From: Streptomyces sp. WZ-12
Lineage (GTDB): Bacteria; Actinomycetota; Actinomycetes; Streptomycetales; Streptomycetaceae
Assembly (NCBI RefSeq): GCF_028898845.1
Contig: NZ_CP118574.1
Coordinates: 2,604,001 to 2,668,000 of the forward strand
Direction: 5' to 3'
DNA: 64,000 bases
Of this stretch, positions 28,318 through 36,700 are shown piece by piece; the first letter of the stretch is position 1, and each line of letters starts with the position of its first letter. Under the pieces are notes generated by a model, which worked only from the letters and a program-made list of their open reading frames with translations, was not told the DNA's origin and made no database searches. The position numbers and the translations under genes were made by a program.

Positions 28318-28725
28318 TCACTCCTCGGGCTGCGGGTTTCCGGCCCGCTCGACCCGCGCCCGCACGAACGCGTCGATCAGCCGCCCCTGGTCCTCGCGGG
28401 AGGCGTTGGTCAACTCGATCTTCCCGCCGTCGAGTTCCACCGTGACCGTACGGACCGGGCGGTTGCGCAGCCAGGTGTCGACCAGATGCAGCACCTGGCG
28501 GACGAGCACCGGGGCGGCGGTGACGACGAGGGCGCCGACCGCGAGCGCCTCGGCGGGCTTGGCACCCGCCGGCGCCGGGCCGGCGCCGCGGGCCAACCGC
28601 ACGTCCGCCACGTCGAGTTCGAGCAGCGCGCGGCGCAGTTGCTCGGTGAGCGCCGAAAGCTCCTCCGGATCGGTGTCCGACGCGCCCGTCAGACCGAGGG
28701 TCAGCCTGCTGACACCGGTGTTCAT
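28318..28725 (-). CDS. Effector-associated constant component 1 (EACC1)
   Basis: The 135-residue protein has the EACC1 pattern: an N-terminal beta-alpha segment (TDPEELSALTEQLRRALLELDVADVRL), a hydrophobic helix (ALAVGALVVTAAPVLVRQVLHLVDTWL), then VTVELDGGKIELTNASREDQGRLIDAFV. EACC1 is the constant partner of variable effectors (caspases, trypsin-like proteases, others) in actinobacterial conflict systems described by comparative genomics. It is directly upstream of the caspase-DnaJ gene on the same strand (4-bp gap), so the two form one unit. The hydrophobic helix may anchor the system in the membrane. The ATG is at 28725. Confidence 0.8.
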   Translation of the reverse strand: MNTGVSRLTLGLTGASDTDPEELSALTEQLRRALLELDVADVRLARGAGPAPAGAKPAEALAVGALVVTAAPVLVRQVLHLVDTWLRNRPVRTVTVELDGGKIELTNASREDQGRLIDAFVRARVERAGNPQPEE

Positions 28726-28872
28726 CCCGCCCCCTGTTCACGAATCGGAGCAGACAGTGTATGCGGCGGGCGCGGCGCCCGGGTCCGGGAGGGAGCGGGC
28801 GCCGCGACCCCGTACGCACGGCCGGCGGCGAGCCGGGTACCAGGGAGCAACGGCCTCTCGTGCGGCCCCCGT

Positions 28873-30033
28873 TCAGTCCCGTGGCGCGGCGCCGGCCGGT
28901 GGGCGGGCCGCGGTGCGGTACAGCTCCTTGGCGATGAGGGAACGTTGGACCTCGGTGGCGCCCTCGTAGATGCGCGGGGCGCGGACCTCGCGGTAGAGGT
29001 GCTCCAGGAGGTGGCCGCGGCGCAGGGCGCGGGCCCCGTGGATCTGGACGGCCGCGTCGACGACGTACTGCGCGGTCTCGGTGGCGAGCAGCTTGGCCAT
29101 CGCCGCGCGGCGGGCGATGTCCGGGGCGCCGCGGTCGTAGGCGGCCGCGGCCGCGTACACCAGCAGCCGGGCGGACTCCACCCGGGTGGCCATCTCGGCG
29201 AGTTGGTGGCCGACGGACTGGAGGTCCTTGAGCGGCCCGCCGAACGCGGTGCGGGTGCCGGCGTGCGCCACCGCGGCGTCCAGCGCGGCCTGCGCCATGC
29301 CGACCGCGAACGCACCGACGCTCGGCCGGAAGAGGTTCAGGGTGCGCATCGCCACCCCGAACCCGCCGTCCACCTCGCCGAGCACGTCCGCGGCGGTCAC
29401 CGGGGTGCCGTCGAAGACCAGGGTGCCGATGGGGTGCGGGCTGAGCATGTCCAACCGCTGACCGCCCAGGCCCGGGCGGTCGGCGGGGACGAGGAAGGCG
29501 GTGATGCCGCGGGGACCGTCGGCGCCGGTGCGGGCGAAGACAGTGGCGAAGTCGGCCTCCGGGGCGTTGGAGATCCAGCACTTCTCGCCGGACAGCCGCC
29601 AGCGGCCGGGTCCGTCGGGCGCGGCGGCCAGGGCGAGCGCCGCGGCGTCCGAACCCGCGCCGGGCTCGCTCAGCGCGAAGGCGGCGACGGCCCGCCCGGC
29701 AGCCACCTCCGGCAGCCAGCGGTCCCGTTGCTCCGCGGTCCCGGACTGGACGATCGGGCAGGCCCCCAGCCCCTGGAGCGCCAGGGCGGTCTCCGCCTCC
29801 GTGCACTCCTGCGCCAGGGACTCCCGCAACAGGCAGAGGTCCAGGGCCCGCGGGCTGCCGCCGTCGGGGAAGAGGCGGCGCAGCAGGCCCAGTTCACCGA
29901 GGGCGGCGACCAACGGCCGGTTGACCCGGCCCAACTCCCCCCGCTCCGCCAGGGGACGCAGCCGTCCGGCCGTGTCGGCGCGCAGTCGAGCGCACCATTC
30001 CTCCTGCTCCGGTCCCAGTGCGAATGCGGTCAC
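28873..30033 (-). CDS. Acyl-CoA dehydrogenase
   Basis: The 386-residue FAD enzyme has ALSEPGAGSDAAAL, GEKCWISNAPEADF, RTAFGGPLKDLQSVGHQLAEM and QIHGARALRRGHLLEHLYRE. The catalytic-base region IYEGATEVQRSLIAKELY lies at the C-terminus. It introduces a 2,3-double bond into an acyl-CoA. It is divergent from the aryl-CoA ligase gene, with which it shares a 167-bp promoter region, so a role in the same aromatic or alicyclic acyl-CoA pathway is likely. The GTG at 30033 has GGGGAG 9 nt upstream. Confidence 0.92.
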   Translation of the reverse strand: MTAFALGPEQEEWCARLRADTAGRLRPLAERGELGRVNRPLVAALGELGLLRRLFPDGGSPRALDLCLLRESLAQECTEAETALALQGLGACPIVQSGTAEQRDRWLPEVAAGRAVAAFALSEPGAGSDAAALALAAAPDGPGRWRLSGEKCWISNAPEADFATVFARTGADGPRGITAFLVPADRPGLGGQRLDMLSPHPIGTLVFDGTPVTAADVLGEVDGGFGVAMRTLNLFRPSVGAFAVGMAQAALDAAVAHAGTRTAFGGPLKDLQSVGHQLAEMATRVESARLLVYAAAAAYDRGAPDIARRAAMAKLLATETAQYVVDAAVQIHGARALRRGHLLEHLYREVRAPRIYEGATEVQRSLIAKELYRTAARPPAGAAPRD

Positions 30034-30200
30034 GAGGCGGCTCCCCTGGTCAGCGGTACCGGTCGCGGCGACGGCCCGGCGGCCGGTTATCGCGGTCTGT
30101 TGACTGCCGTCACGAAGACGTTACGCTGACGGGGATCCGTTCGGCAGTCCCTTCCCTTAACGACCGGCCGCGCGGCGGCCACCTAGGGGGCGCACCCCGC

Positions 30201-31823
30201 ATGGAGCTCCGGTCCTCGGCCCACACCGACACCTTCACCCGCGACCGGCTGCCACCGCCCGAGCAGTGGCCGCACCTCACCGACCTGGGCTATCCCGACC
30301 GGCTGAACTGTGGCGCGGAGCTCCTCGACGGCACCATCGCGCGGCTGGGCGCGGACCGCCCCGCGGTCCTGGCCGCCGACGGAAGGGCCTGGTCCTACGG
30401 GGAGTTGCGGGCCCGGGTGGACGCCCTCGCCCATGCGCTCACCGACCAGTTGGGCGTGGTGCCGGGCAATCGGGTGCTGCTGCGCGGCCCCACCACGCCC
30501 TGGTTGGCGGCCTGTTGGCTCGCGGTGATGAAGGCCGGCGCGGTGGCGGTGACGGTGCTGGCCGCGCACCGCCCCGACGAACTCGCCACGATCTGCGCCC
30601 TCGCCCACGTCGGGCACGCGCTGTGCGACGCGCGCGCGGCCGGCGATCTGGTCCGGGCGAACGTCCCGGGCCTGCGCATCGCCACGTTCGGCGGGGACCG
30701 GCCGGACGACCTGACGCGGTGCGCGCGCCCCGGCGGCGCCCCGTACGAGGCGGTGCCGACCGCCTGTGACGACGTCGCCCTGATCGCCTTCACCTCCGGC
30801 ACCACCGGCCGCCCCAAGGGCTGTCTGCACTTCCACCGCGATGTGCTGGCCATCGCCGACACCTTCTCCGCGCAGGTGCTGCGGCCGCGCCCGGACGACG
30901 TGTTCGCCGGCAGCCCCCCGCTCGGCTTCACCTTCGGGCTGGGTGGGCTGGTGGTCTTCCCGTTGCGGGCCGGGGCCTCGGCGTACCTGGCCGAGTGGGG
31001 CGGTCCCCGGCGGCTGTTGGGCGACATCGCCGCGCACCGGATCTCGGTGCTGTTCACCGCGCCGACCGCCTACCGGGCCATGCTGCCCGAGTTGACCGCG
31101 CACGACCTGTCCTCGCTGCGCCGCTGCGTCTCGGCCGGCGAGAACCTGCCCGCCGCGACCTGGCGTTCCTGGCACGAGGCGACCGGCCTGCGGATCATCA
31201 ACGGGATCGGCGCGACCGAGCTGTTGCACATCTTCCTGTCCGCCGCCGACGACGCGATCCGGCCGGGGACGACGGGGCTGCCGGTGCCCGGGTTCGAGGC
31301 GCGGGTGGTGGGCCCGGACGGCGCGCCGGTGCCGGACGGCGAACCGGGACTGCTCGCGGTCCGCGGCCCGACCGGCTGCCGCTACCTCGCCGACCCCCGG
31401 CAGACCTCCTACGTCCGCGACGGTTGGAACCTCACCGGCGACACCTATGTCCGGGACGGGGAAGGCTACTTCCGCTATGTGGCCCGCGCGGACGACATGA
31501 TCATCTCCGCCGGGTACAACATCGCCGGGCCCGAGGTGGAGGACGCCCTGCTGCGGCACCCGGACGTGACCGAGGCGGCGGTGGTCGGGCGTCCCGACGA
31601 GCACCGCGGGGAGGTGGTCGTCGCCCATGTCGTGCTGCGGGACGGCGTCCCGCCCGGGGAGGAGACCGTCGCCGCGCTGCGGGAGTTCGTCAAGTCCCGG
31701 ATCGCGCCCTACAAGTGCCCGCGCGAGGTGGTCTTCCACACCGCGCTGCCGCGCACCCCCACCGGCAAGCTCCAGCGCTTCCGGCTCCGCGGGGCCGGCC
31801 ATGGCCCACCGGGCAGGTCCTAG
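30201..31823 (+). CDS. Aryl-CoA ligase (2-aminobenzoate/benzoate-CoA ligase type)
   Basis: The 540-residue acyl-adenylate-forming enzyme carries FTSGTTGRPKGC (P-loop), GIGATELLHIF, RDGWNLTGDTYVRDGEGYF, RADDMIISAGYNIAGPEVEDAL and the C-terminal catalytic Lys in RTPTGKLQRF. The GIGATELLHIF/SAGYNI combination is that of benzoate- and 2-aminobenzoate-CoA ligases. With the monooxygenase/reductase at 36701-39115 it suggests activation of anthranilate or salicylate. I chose ATG at 30201; upstream frame lacks homology. The PaaX-type regulator follows 9 bp later in the same operon. Confidence 0.88.
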   Translation: MELRSSAHTDTFTRDRLPPPEQWPHLTDLGYPDRLNCGAELLDGTIARLGADRPAVLAADGRAWSYGELRARVDALAHALTDQLGVVPGNRVLLRGPTTPWLAACWLAVMKAGAVAVTVLAAHRPDELATICALAHVGHALCDARAAGDLVRANVPGLRIATFGGDRPDDLTRCARPGGAPYEAVPTACDDVALIAFTSGTTGRPKGCLHFHRDVLAIADTFSAQVLRPRPDDVFAGSPPLGFTFGLGGLVVFPLRAGASAYLAEWGGPRRLLGDIAAHRISVLFTAPTAYRAMLPELTAHDLSSLRRCVSAGENLPAATWRSWHEATGLRIINGIGATELLHIFLSAADDAIRPGTTGLPVPGFEARVVGPDGAPVPDGEPGLLAVRGPTGCRYLADPRQTSYVRDGWNLTGDTYVRDGEGYFRYVARADDMIISAGYNIAGPEVEDALLRHPDVTEAAVVGRPDEHRGEVVVAHVVLRDGVPPGEETVAALREFVKSRIAPYKCPREVVFHTALPRTPTGKLQRFRLRGAGHGPPGRS

Positions 31824-31832
31824 AGTGATCAG

Positions 31833-32705
31833 GTGAGCGACGAGCCTGCCCAGCACACCCCGCGGTCCCTGATCGTCACGTTCTACGGCGCCTACGGCCG
31901 GGGCGGCCCCGAGGACGCCGGCGGCGAGCCCGGGCCGGTGCCGGTGGCCGTGCTGATCAGGCTCCTCGGGGTGCTCGGCGTGGATCCGCCGTCGGTGCGC
32001 TCGGCAGTCTCCCGGCTCAAGCGCCGCGGACTGCTGGTCCCCGAGCGCACCGCCGCGGGCGCGGCCTCGTACGGGCTCTCCGACGCGGGCCGACAACTGC
32101 TCGCGGACGGCGACCGCCGGATATTCGGCCGGCCCGCCGGACCACCGCCGGAGGGCTGGGTGTTGGCCGTCTTCTCCGTCCCCGAGGAGGAGCGGCACAA
32201 GCGCCATCTGCTGCGCTCGCGACTGACCCGGCTGGGCTTCGGCACCGCGGCGCCCGGTGTGTGGATCGCCCCCGCGCACCTCTACGAGGAGACCCGGCAC
32301 ACCCTGGAGCGGCTGCAACTGGCCGCCTACGTGGACCTGTTCACCGGCACCCACGCCGGTTTCACGCCCACCGCGCAGGCCGTGGCGCGCTGGTGGGACC
32401 TGGACGCCCTCGCGGCCCGGCACCGCGCGTTCCTGGCCGAGCAGGAACCGGTGCTGGCCCGTTGGAGCCGGCGCCGCTCGCTTCCCCCCGAGGCCGCCTA
32501 CCGCGACCATCTGCTCGCCCTGGACGCCTGGCGGCACCTCCCCTATGCGGACCCCGGCCTGTCCTCTCCCCTCCTGCCGGAGGACTGGCCGGGCGGCCGC
32601 GCGGCGGAGGTGTTCCACCAACTGCACGACACCCTGCGGGCGGCGGCCGCCGCATACGTGCGGGAGGCGACGGCCGGGACGCACCGCACCCAGAACGCCG
32701 GTTGA
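31833..32705 (+). CDS. PaaX family transcriptional regulator
   Basis: The 290-residue protein has the PaaX layout: N-terminal winged helix (RSLIVTFYGAYGR, VLIRLLGVLGVDPPSVRSAVSRLKRRGLLVPER), a central domain (WVLAVFSVPEEERHKRHLLRSRLTRLGFG, APGVWIAP) and the C-terminal PaaX_C region. PaaX repressors sense phenylacetyl-CoA or other aryl-CoA esters. Here it is 9 bp downstream of the aryl-CoA ligase, so it probably responds to that ligase's CoA product. The GTG is at 31833. Confidence 0.9.
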   Translation: MSDEPAQHTPRSLIVTFYGAYGRGGPEDAGGEPGPVPVAVLIRLLGVLGVDPPSVRSAVSRLKRRGLLVPERTAAGAASYGLSDAGRQLLADGDRRIFGRPAGPPPEGWVLAVFSVPEEERHKRHLLRSRLTRLGFGTAAPGVWIAPAHLYEETRHTLERLQLAAYVDLFTGTHAGFTPTAQAVARWWDLDALAARHRAFLAEQEPVLARWSRRRSLPPEAAYRDHLLALDAWRHLPYADPGLSSPLLPEDWPGGRAAEVFHQLHDTLRAAAAAYVREATAGTHRTQNAG

Positions 32706-32834
32706 GCCCCTCCCGCCGTCGACCGTGGTCGACGGCGGGAGGTGTCCCGCGTCCTCGTACGCCCCGCTCCGTCGCCTCCCGCCCGCGGTCCGGTGTTCCC
32801 CCTGGACCGCGGGCGTGGCCCGTAACCCCCGGTG

Positions 32835-33638
32835 TCAGCGTCGCCGCTGGTGCGCCCCTACGGGGACGGCGGCGGCCGGGCGCTGCCGGACCGGGCCGGC
32901 GGCCGACGGGCGCGGCCGGGCGGCGGCGATCACCGAGACCACGTCCTTGAACGAACTGCACATCCGGGTCCCGGCGACCGCGGCGAGTTCACCGAAGGTG
33001 CCGCTGCCGTAGGTGACCGCGACCGGCTCCATGCGCGCGGTCACCGCCATCCTCATGTCCCCCACGGTGTCCCCGACATACGCGCTCTGCCAGGCCGGGA
33101 CCCCCAGCCGACCGGCCGCGCGCAGCACCATCTCCGGGTGCGGCTTGCCGCGTCGGACCATGTCCTGCCCGATGACCGGGCCGACCAGGTCGCGGATGCC
33201 CATCACGTCGAGCAGGGCCTCGGCGCTGCGGGTGGTCTTGGAGGTGGCGACGGCCAGTTCGACGCCGTGGGCGCGCAGCGCGGACAGTCCGGCCGTCACT
33301 CCCGGGTAGAGCAACTGCGGCCCCTGGCACAGGACCTCGTAGGAGAACAGCTCCCGGTAGCGGGAGATGGCGGCCTGCACCCGGCCGTCGTCCTCGGGGC
33401 GGCCGAGCAGCCGTCCGAACGCGGCGGCCGGGGGCTTGCCGATGGCCGCGGCCGCCTGCCGCGCGGTCACCGAACAGCCCTGTTCCGCCGCCACCTTGAC
33501 CAGCAGCTTGCTGATCGCGGGCAGGGTGTTGGCGAGGGTGCCGTCCAGATCGAAGACGGCGGCCCTGAGCGTCTCTCCGCCGCTGGCGCTCCGCGCGCCT
33601 CTCACAGGACGTTCGCCGACTTCCATTGATACGCGCAT
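32835..33638 (-). CDS. HAD family phosphatase (phosphoglycolate phosphatase-like)
   Basis: The 267-residue protein has HAD motif I AVFDLDGTLANT, motif II ATSKTTRSAE, motif III GKPHPEMVLRAAGRLG and motif IV YVGDTVGDMRMA. A helical cap lies between motifs I and II, as in Gph/PGMB enzymes. It is a phosphomonoesterase or beta-phosphoglucomutase of unknown substrate. I start it at ATG 33638 because the open frame upstream is arginine/proline-rich and without homology. It is convergent with the PaaX gene and shows no clear link to the catabolic genes. Confidence 0.85.
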   Translation of the reverse strand: MRVSMEVGERPVRGARSASGGETLRAAVFDLDGTLANTLPAISKLLVKVAAEQGCSVTARQAAAAIGKPPAAAFGRLLGRPEDDGRVQAAISRYRELFSYEVLCQGPQLLYPGVTAGLSALRAHGVELAVATSKTTRSAEALLDVMGIRDLVGPVIGQDMVRRGKPHPEMVLRAAGRLGVPAWQSAYVGDTVGDMRMAVTARMEPVAVTYGSGTFGELAAVAGTRMCSSFKDVVSVIAAARPRPSAAGPVRQRPAAAVPVGAHQRRR

Positions 33639-34092
33639 GGAGGGGACCTTTCCGGGTTCCGATGGGTGCGGGGGCTCGGTGACGTGTGCGGGTCCGGCTG
33701 GTCGGGCCGACCCCGCACCTCGACGACTGTGGCGGCAGAGGCGGTCTCGCCGTGGCGCACCACTGTCCAAAGGCGGCACGCGACCGTCGAAGCGGCGGCA
33801 TCGGAAGGGATCGTCCCGTTTACCGCCTTCGGAGATTTAAAAACCGCCTGCGCTGTTTGTCAATGCGCCTTAGCCCCTCCCTGACGGGTCGACAAGCCTC
33901 ACCGGGCAGGAGACACTGAAATCGGCCCTGGGAGCCGCGCATCCGCCGGGTTCCGGGCCCCGCAAGGGCCGTTGACTTTCCGACAGACCGCGGCAGAACC
34001 GGCCATTTGTCCTCACCATAGCGAACCGCATGGTTGGTTTTCTCTGTAGACTGCACGCAGGTTGCAGTCGTACGAGAGACGGGACGGACACC
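33639..34092. other. 454-bp divergent region before the first ArpA-like receptor gene
   Basis: No gene is supported. The segment around 33830-33870 is locally AT-rich. The receptor-type operator at 34023-34043 and a TAGACT -10-like hexamer (34047-34052) lie at its right end. Confidence 0.45.
34023..34043. promoter_or_regulatory. ARE-like operator before the first ArpA-like receptor gene
   Basis: AACC-GCAT-GGTT (34024-34035) continues into TGGTTTTCT. It is nearly the same sequence as at 35914-35937 in front of the second receptor gene, and both are followed by TAGACTGC. It resembles autoregulatory elements bound by gamma-butyrolactone receptors. Confidence 0.55.
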
Positions 34093-34746
34093 GTGCCCAC
34101 GCAGCATCGAGCCATCCAAAGCCGCCAGGCGCTGATCCGCTCGGCCGCCGAGACGTTCCTGGAGAAGGGAGTGCCCGCCGCGGGCATGGTCGAGATCAGT
34201 CGGCGGGCCCGACTCAGCAAGGGAGCCCTCTACTTCCACTTCACGTCCAAGGACGACCTGACCCTCGCGGTCCGGGACACCGCGCTGGCCACCCTCAACG
34301 AGATCGAGGAGGGCTTCCTGCGCTCCTCTCAGCCGTTGACCGTCGCCGTCCGGGACTTCGCGGTCACGCTGTTCGGCCGGGTGCAGTCGGACCCGGTGCT
34401 GCGCGCGGGATTGCGGCTGCGCCCGGAGACCGCGCCGGGCCTGGACCTGCACGCCCTGGAGCAGCGCTGGTACGCGCTCTTCCTCGACAAGGCGGTGACC
34501 TGCGGCACCGGCGACCCGGTCGGCACGGGGCCCGGGCTCACCGGCCCGGACCCCGAGGACGCCGAACCGCGCCGCACCGCCCAGCTGTTGACCTCGGTCG
34601 TGGTGGGCCTGCTGCACCTGGGCGGCGGCGATCGGACGTGGTGGGACGCGGAGGCGGTGACCGGGCTGTGGGGCCTGCTGCCGGTCACGGCGGAGCGGGT
34701 CGGGGCCGCCGAGCTCCCGGCGCCGGCCCAGGTCGCGGCCGGCTGA
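34093..34746 (+). CDS. TetR family regulator, ArpA/ScbR gamma-butyrolactone receptor-like
   Basis: The 217-residue protein has a TetR helix-turn-helix (ALIRSAAETFLEKGVPAAGMVEISRRARLSKGALYFHFTSK read in parts; residues about 10-57). A receptor-type C-terminus includes FAVTLFGRVQSDPVLRAGLRLRPE, as in ScbR/ArpA proteins. The GTG at 34093 was chosen to match the short N-terminus of the family. No afsA-type butyrolactone synthase is in the window, so it may be an orphan or pseudo-receptor answering an antibiotic or pathway intermediate. The operator upstream matches that of the second receptor gene. Confidence 0.82.
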   Translation: MPTQHRAIQSRQALIRSAAETFLEKGVPAAGMVEISRRARLSKGALYFHFTSKDDLTLAVRDTALATLNEIEEGFLRSSQPLTVAVRDFAVTLFGRVQSDPVLRAGLRLRPETAPGLDLHALEQRWYALFLDKAVTCGTGDPVGTGPGLTGPDPEDAEPRRTAQLLTSVVVGLLHLGGGDRTWWDAEAVTGLWGLLPVTAERVGAAELPAPAQVAAG

Positions 34747-34794
34747 CCGCGCCACGGCGACCCGACCATCCGCGCCCTCGCCCCCGTGCCCGAC

Positions 34795-35826
34795 TCACAA
34801 CTCCACGATGACCGCCCCGACATGACGTCCCTGGGTGAGCTCACACAGCGCCCTCGGCGCCTGTTCGATCCCCTTCAGCAGCGCGTGCGGGAAGACCAAC
34901 GAACCGTCCCGCAGCCCCCGGCCGAACTCCGCCGTCCACTCCTCCGCCAGGTCGGGATGGGCGTACCGGCCGAAGCCGCGCAGCGCCACCCGACGCGTGA
35001 TGATCAGCCCCGCGTCCAACTCGACCGGACCGGTCGCCCCGCCGTCCCCGCCCAACTGGCTGGACAACAGGCCGACCAGGGCGAAGCGGGCCTCCGGGCG
35101 GGCCACGGCAAGCGCCGCACGCAGTTGCTCGCCGCCCACGGTGTCCAGCAGGACGTCGATCCCGTCGGGCGCGGCCCGGCGGAGCTGCTCCTCGATCGGC
35201 CCGGCGCCGCGCACGACCGTGGCGTCGTACCCCAACTCCGCCCGCAGCCGGGCCGCCTTGGCCTCCGAACCGGTGCTGCCGATCACCCGGGCCGCACCCA
35301 GCCGGCGGGCGAGCTGGCCGGCCAGACTGCCCACGCCGCCGGCGGCGCCGGTGACGAACACGGTGTCCCCCGGCCGCACCTCGGCGGCCCGGGTAAGCGC
35401 CCCCCAGGCGGTGTCACCCTGGGAGAGGTGCGCCAGCGGGGACGGCAGCGCGGTCGGGTCGAGGAGGCGCACCCGCGCCGCGTCAACGACGGCGAACTCA
35501 CGCCAACCATGGGGATGGTGGACGAGATCGCCGGGCGCGAAGGCACCGCCGGGCGCGGCCACCACTTCGCCGACGGCGGCACCCGACAGCGGCTGCCCCG
35601 GCTCGAAGGACGGCATCGGCAAACGGGCCGCGGTCATCCGGGTCCGCATCGCCGCGGTGACCACCATGAAGCGGGTGCGCACCAGCACCTGACCGGGGCC
35701 AGGACTGGGCAGCGGAACCTCGGCGACGGTGAAATGACGCCCCGTCAATTCTTCGTCGCCGACCCGGCGGGCGAGCCGTACCTCCCGGTGGACGGAGGGG
35801 AGTCCGGGTGCGTCGGTCAGGTTCAT
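34795..35826 (-). CDS. MDR-family NADP-dependent oxidoreductase
   Basis: The 343-residue zinc-free medium-chain reductase has the nucleotide-binding motif VFVTGAAGGVGSLAGQLARRLGA split over residues 150-175. RVIGSTGSEAKA and the C-terminal EFGRGLRDGSLVFPHALLKGIEQAPRAL block are typical of CurA/PTGR-like enoyl reductases. The ATG at 35826 has AAGGAG 8 nt upstream. It is divergent from the second receptor gene and shares its operator region, so it is probably receptor-controlled. In butyrolactone systems a reductase completes the signal, so a signalling role is possible but unproved. Confidence 0.85.
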   Translation of the reverse strand: MNLTDAPGLPSVHREVRLARRVGDEELTGRHFTVAEVPLPSPGPGQVLVRTRFMVVTAAMRTRMTAARLPMPSFEPGQPLSGAAVGEVVAAPGGAFAPGDLVHHPHGWREFAVVDAARVRLLDPTALPSPLAHLSQGDTAWGALTRAAEVRPGDTVFVTGAAGGVGSLAGQLARRLGAARVIGSTGSEAKAARLRAELGYDATVVRGAGPIEEQLRRAAPDGIDVLLDTVGGEQLRAALAVARPEARFALVGLLSSQLGGDGGATGPVELDAGLIITRRVALRGFGRYAHPDLAEEWTAEFGRGLRDGSLVFPHALLKGIEQAPRALCELTQGRHVGAVIVEL

Positions 35827-35893
35827 CGATCTACTCCTTGCACGTTCGGCGGTACCACAGGCACCGCGCGGCCGGAGCGCGAATTCCGGCCGC

Positions 35894-35937
35894 AAACCGG
35901 CGTGCGGTCAATGAATACCGCACGGTTGGCTTCTTTA
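35894..35937. promoter_or_regulatory. Double ARE-like operator between reductase and second receptor genes
   Basis: Two elements lie side by side: AAACCGGCGTGCGGTC (35894-35909) and ATACCG-CA-CGGTTGG (35916-35929, ACCG/CGGT arms) followed by CTTCTTT. TTGGCT (35927-35932), a 17-bp gap and TAGACT (35950-35955) make a plausible promoter for the receptor gene, so bound receptor would block it. Confidence 0.55.
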
Positions 35938-36020
35938 TGATGCGGAAATAGACTGCGCGGCCACGGCAACGGGTCGCACCCAGGCACAACAACTCCAAGA
36001 GAGCATACGGAGGATGATCG

Positions 36021-36638
36021 GTGGTCAAGCAGGAACGCGCAGTGCGCACCCGGCGCGCCGTCCTCGAAGCCGCGGCCCATGTCATCGGCACCCGCGGCTA
36101 CGAGGCCGCGACGATGGCAGAGATCATCCAGCGCGCCGGGGTCACCAAGGGCGCCGTTTACTTCCATTTCCGGTCCAAGGACGCGTTGGCGCGCGCGGTC
36201 ATCCGGGAACAAACCGACCCGTTCGTACCGCCGGTGAGCGAATCCCGCCTCCAGGACGCCATCGACTTCACGCACCAGGTGGCACTGGCCCTGCGGAGCG
36301 ATCCGATGATCCAGGCCGGCACCCGGATCGCGGTCGAGACGACCTTCAGCGACGAGCCACTGGTCCCCTACCAGGCGTGGATCGACATCATGGCCACGAT
36401 GTTCACCGAGGCCCGGGACAACGGCGAATTACTGCCGGCGGTCGCCCCGGACCGGGCCGCGGAGTTCTTCGTCGCCTCCTACATGGGCGTGCAGCTCTTC
36501 TCGCGCGCCGCGACCAACCGCGCCGATCTTCCCGAGCGGGTCACGACCCTCTGGAAGCACACCCTGCCGGGCCTGGCGTCGCCCGGCGCACTGAGCCACC
36601 TCGATCCGCACGGCCGCTCCGCACACGTCACCGTCTGA
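36021..36638 (+). CDS. ArpA/ScbR-like gamma-butyrolactone receptor
   Basis: The 205-residue TetR protein is close in pattern to ScbR: VKQERAVRTRRAVLEAAAHV, then GYEAATMAEIIQRAGVTKGAVYFHFRSKDALA at residues 25-57. The C-terminus has SDPMIQAGTRIAVE, ARDNGELLPAVAPDRAAEFFVASYMGVQLFS and LWKHTLPGLA in the receptor positions. The GTG at 36021 has GGAGG 7 nt upstream. It probably represses itself and the divergent reductase through the operator at 35894-35937. A ligand-pocket Trp is present (YQAWIDIMA). It may control one of the window's pathways. Confidence 0.9.
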   Translation: MVKQERAVRTRRAVLEAAAHVIGTRGYEAATMAEIIQRAGVTKGAVYFHFRSKDALARAVIREQTDPFVPPVSESRLQDAIDFTHQVALALRSDPMIQAGTRIAVETTFSDEPLVPYQAWIDIMATMFTEARDNGELLPAVAPDRAAEFFVASYMGVQLFSRAATNRADLPERVTTLWKHTLPGLASPGALSHLDPHGRSAHVTV

Positions 36639-36700
36639 CCCCTCCCCACACCGAGCCCCGCCCCTTGTACCGCCCCGCCCCGCTGCGTCCGGCCTCCCCG

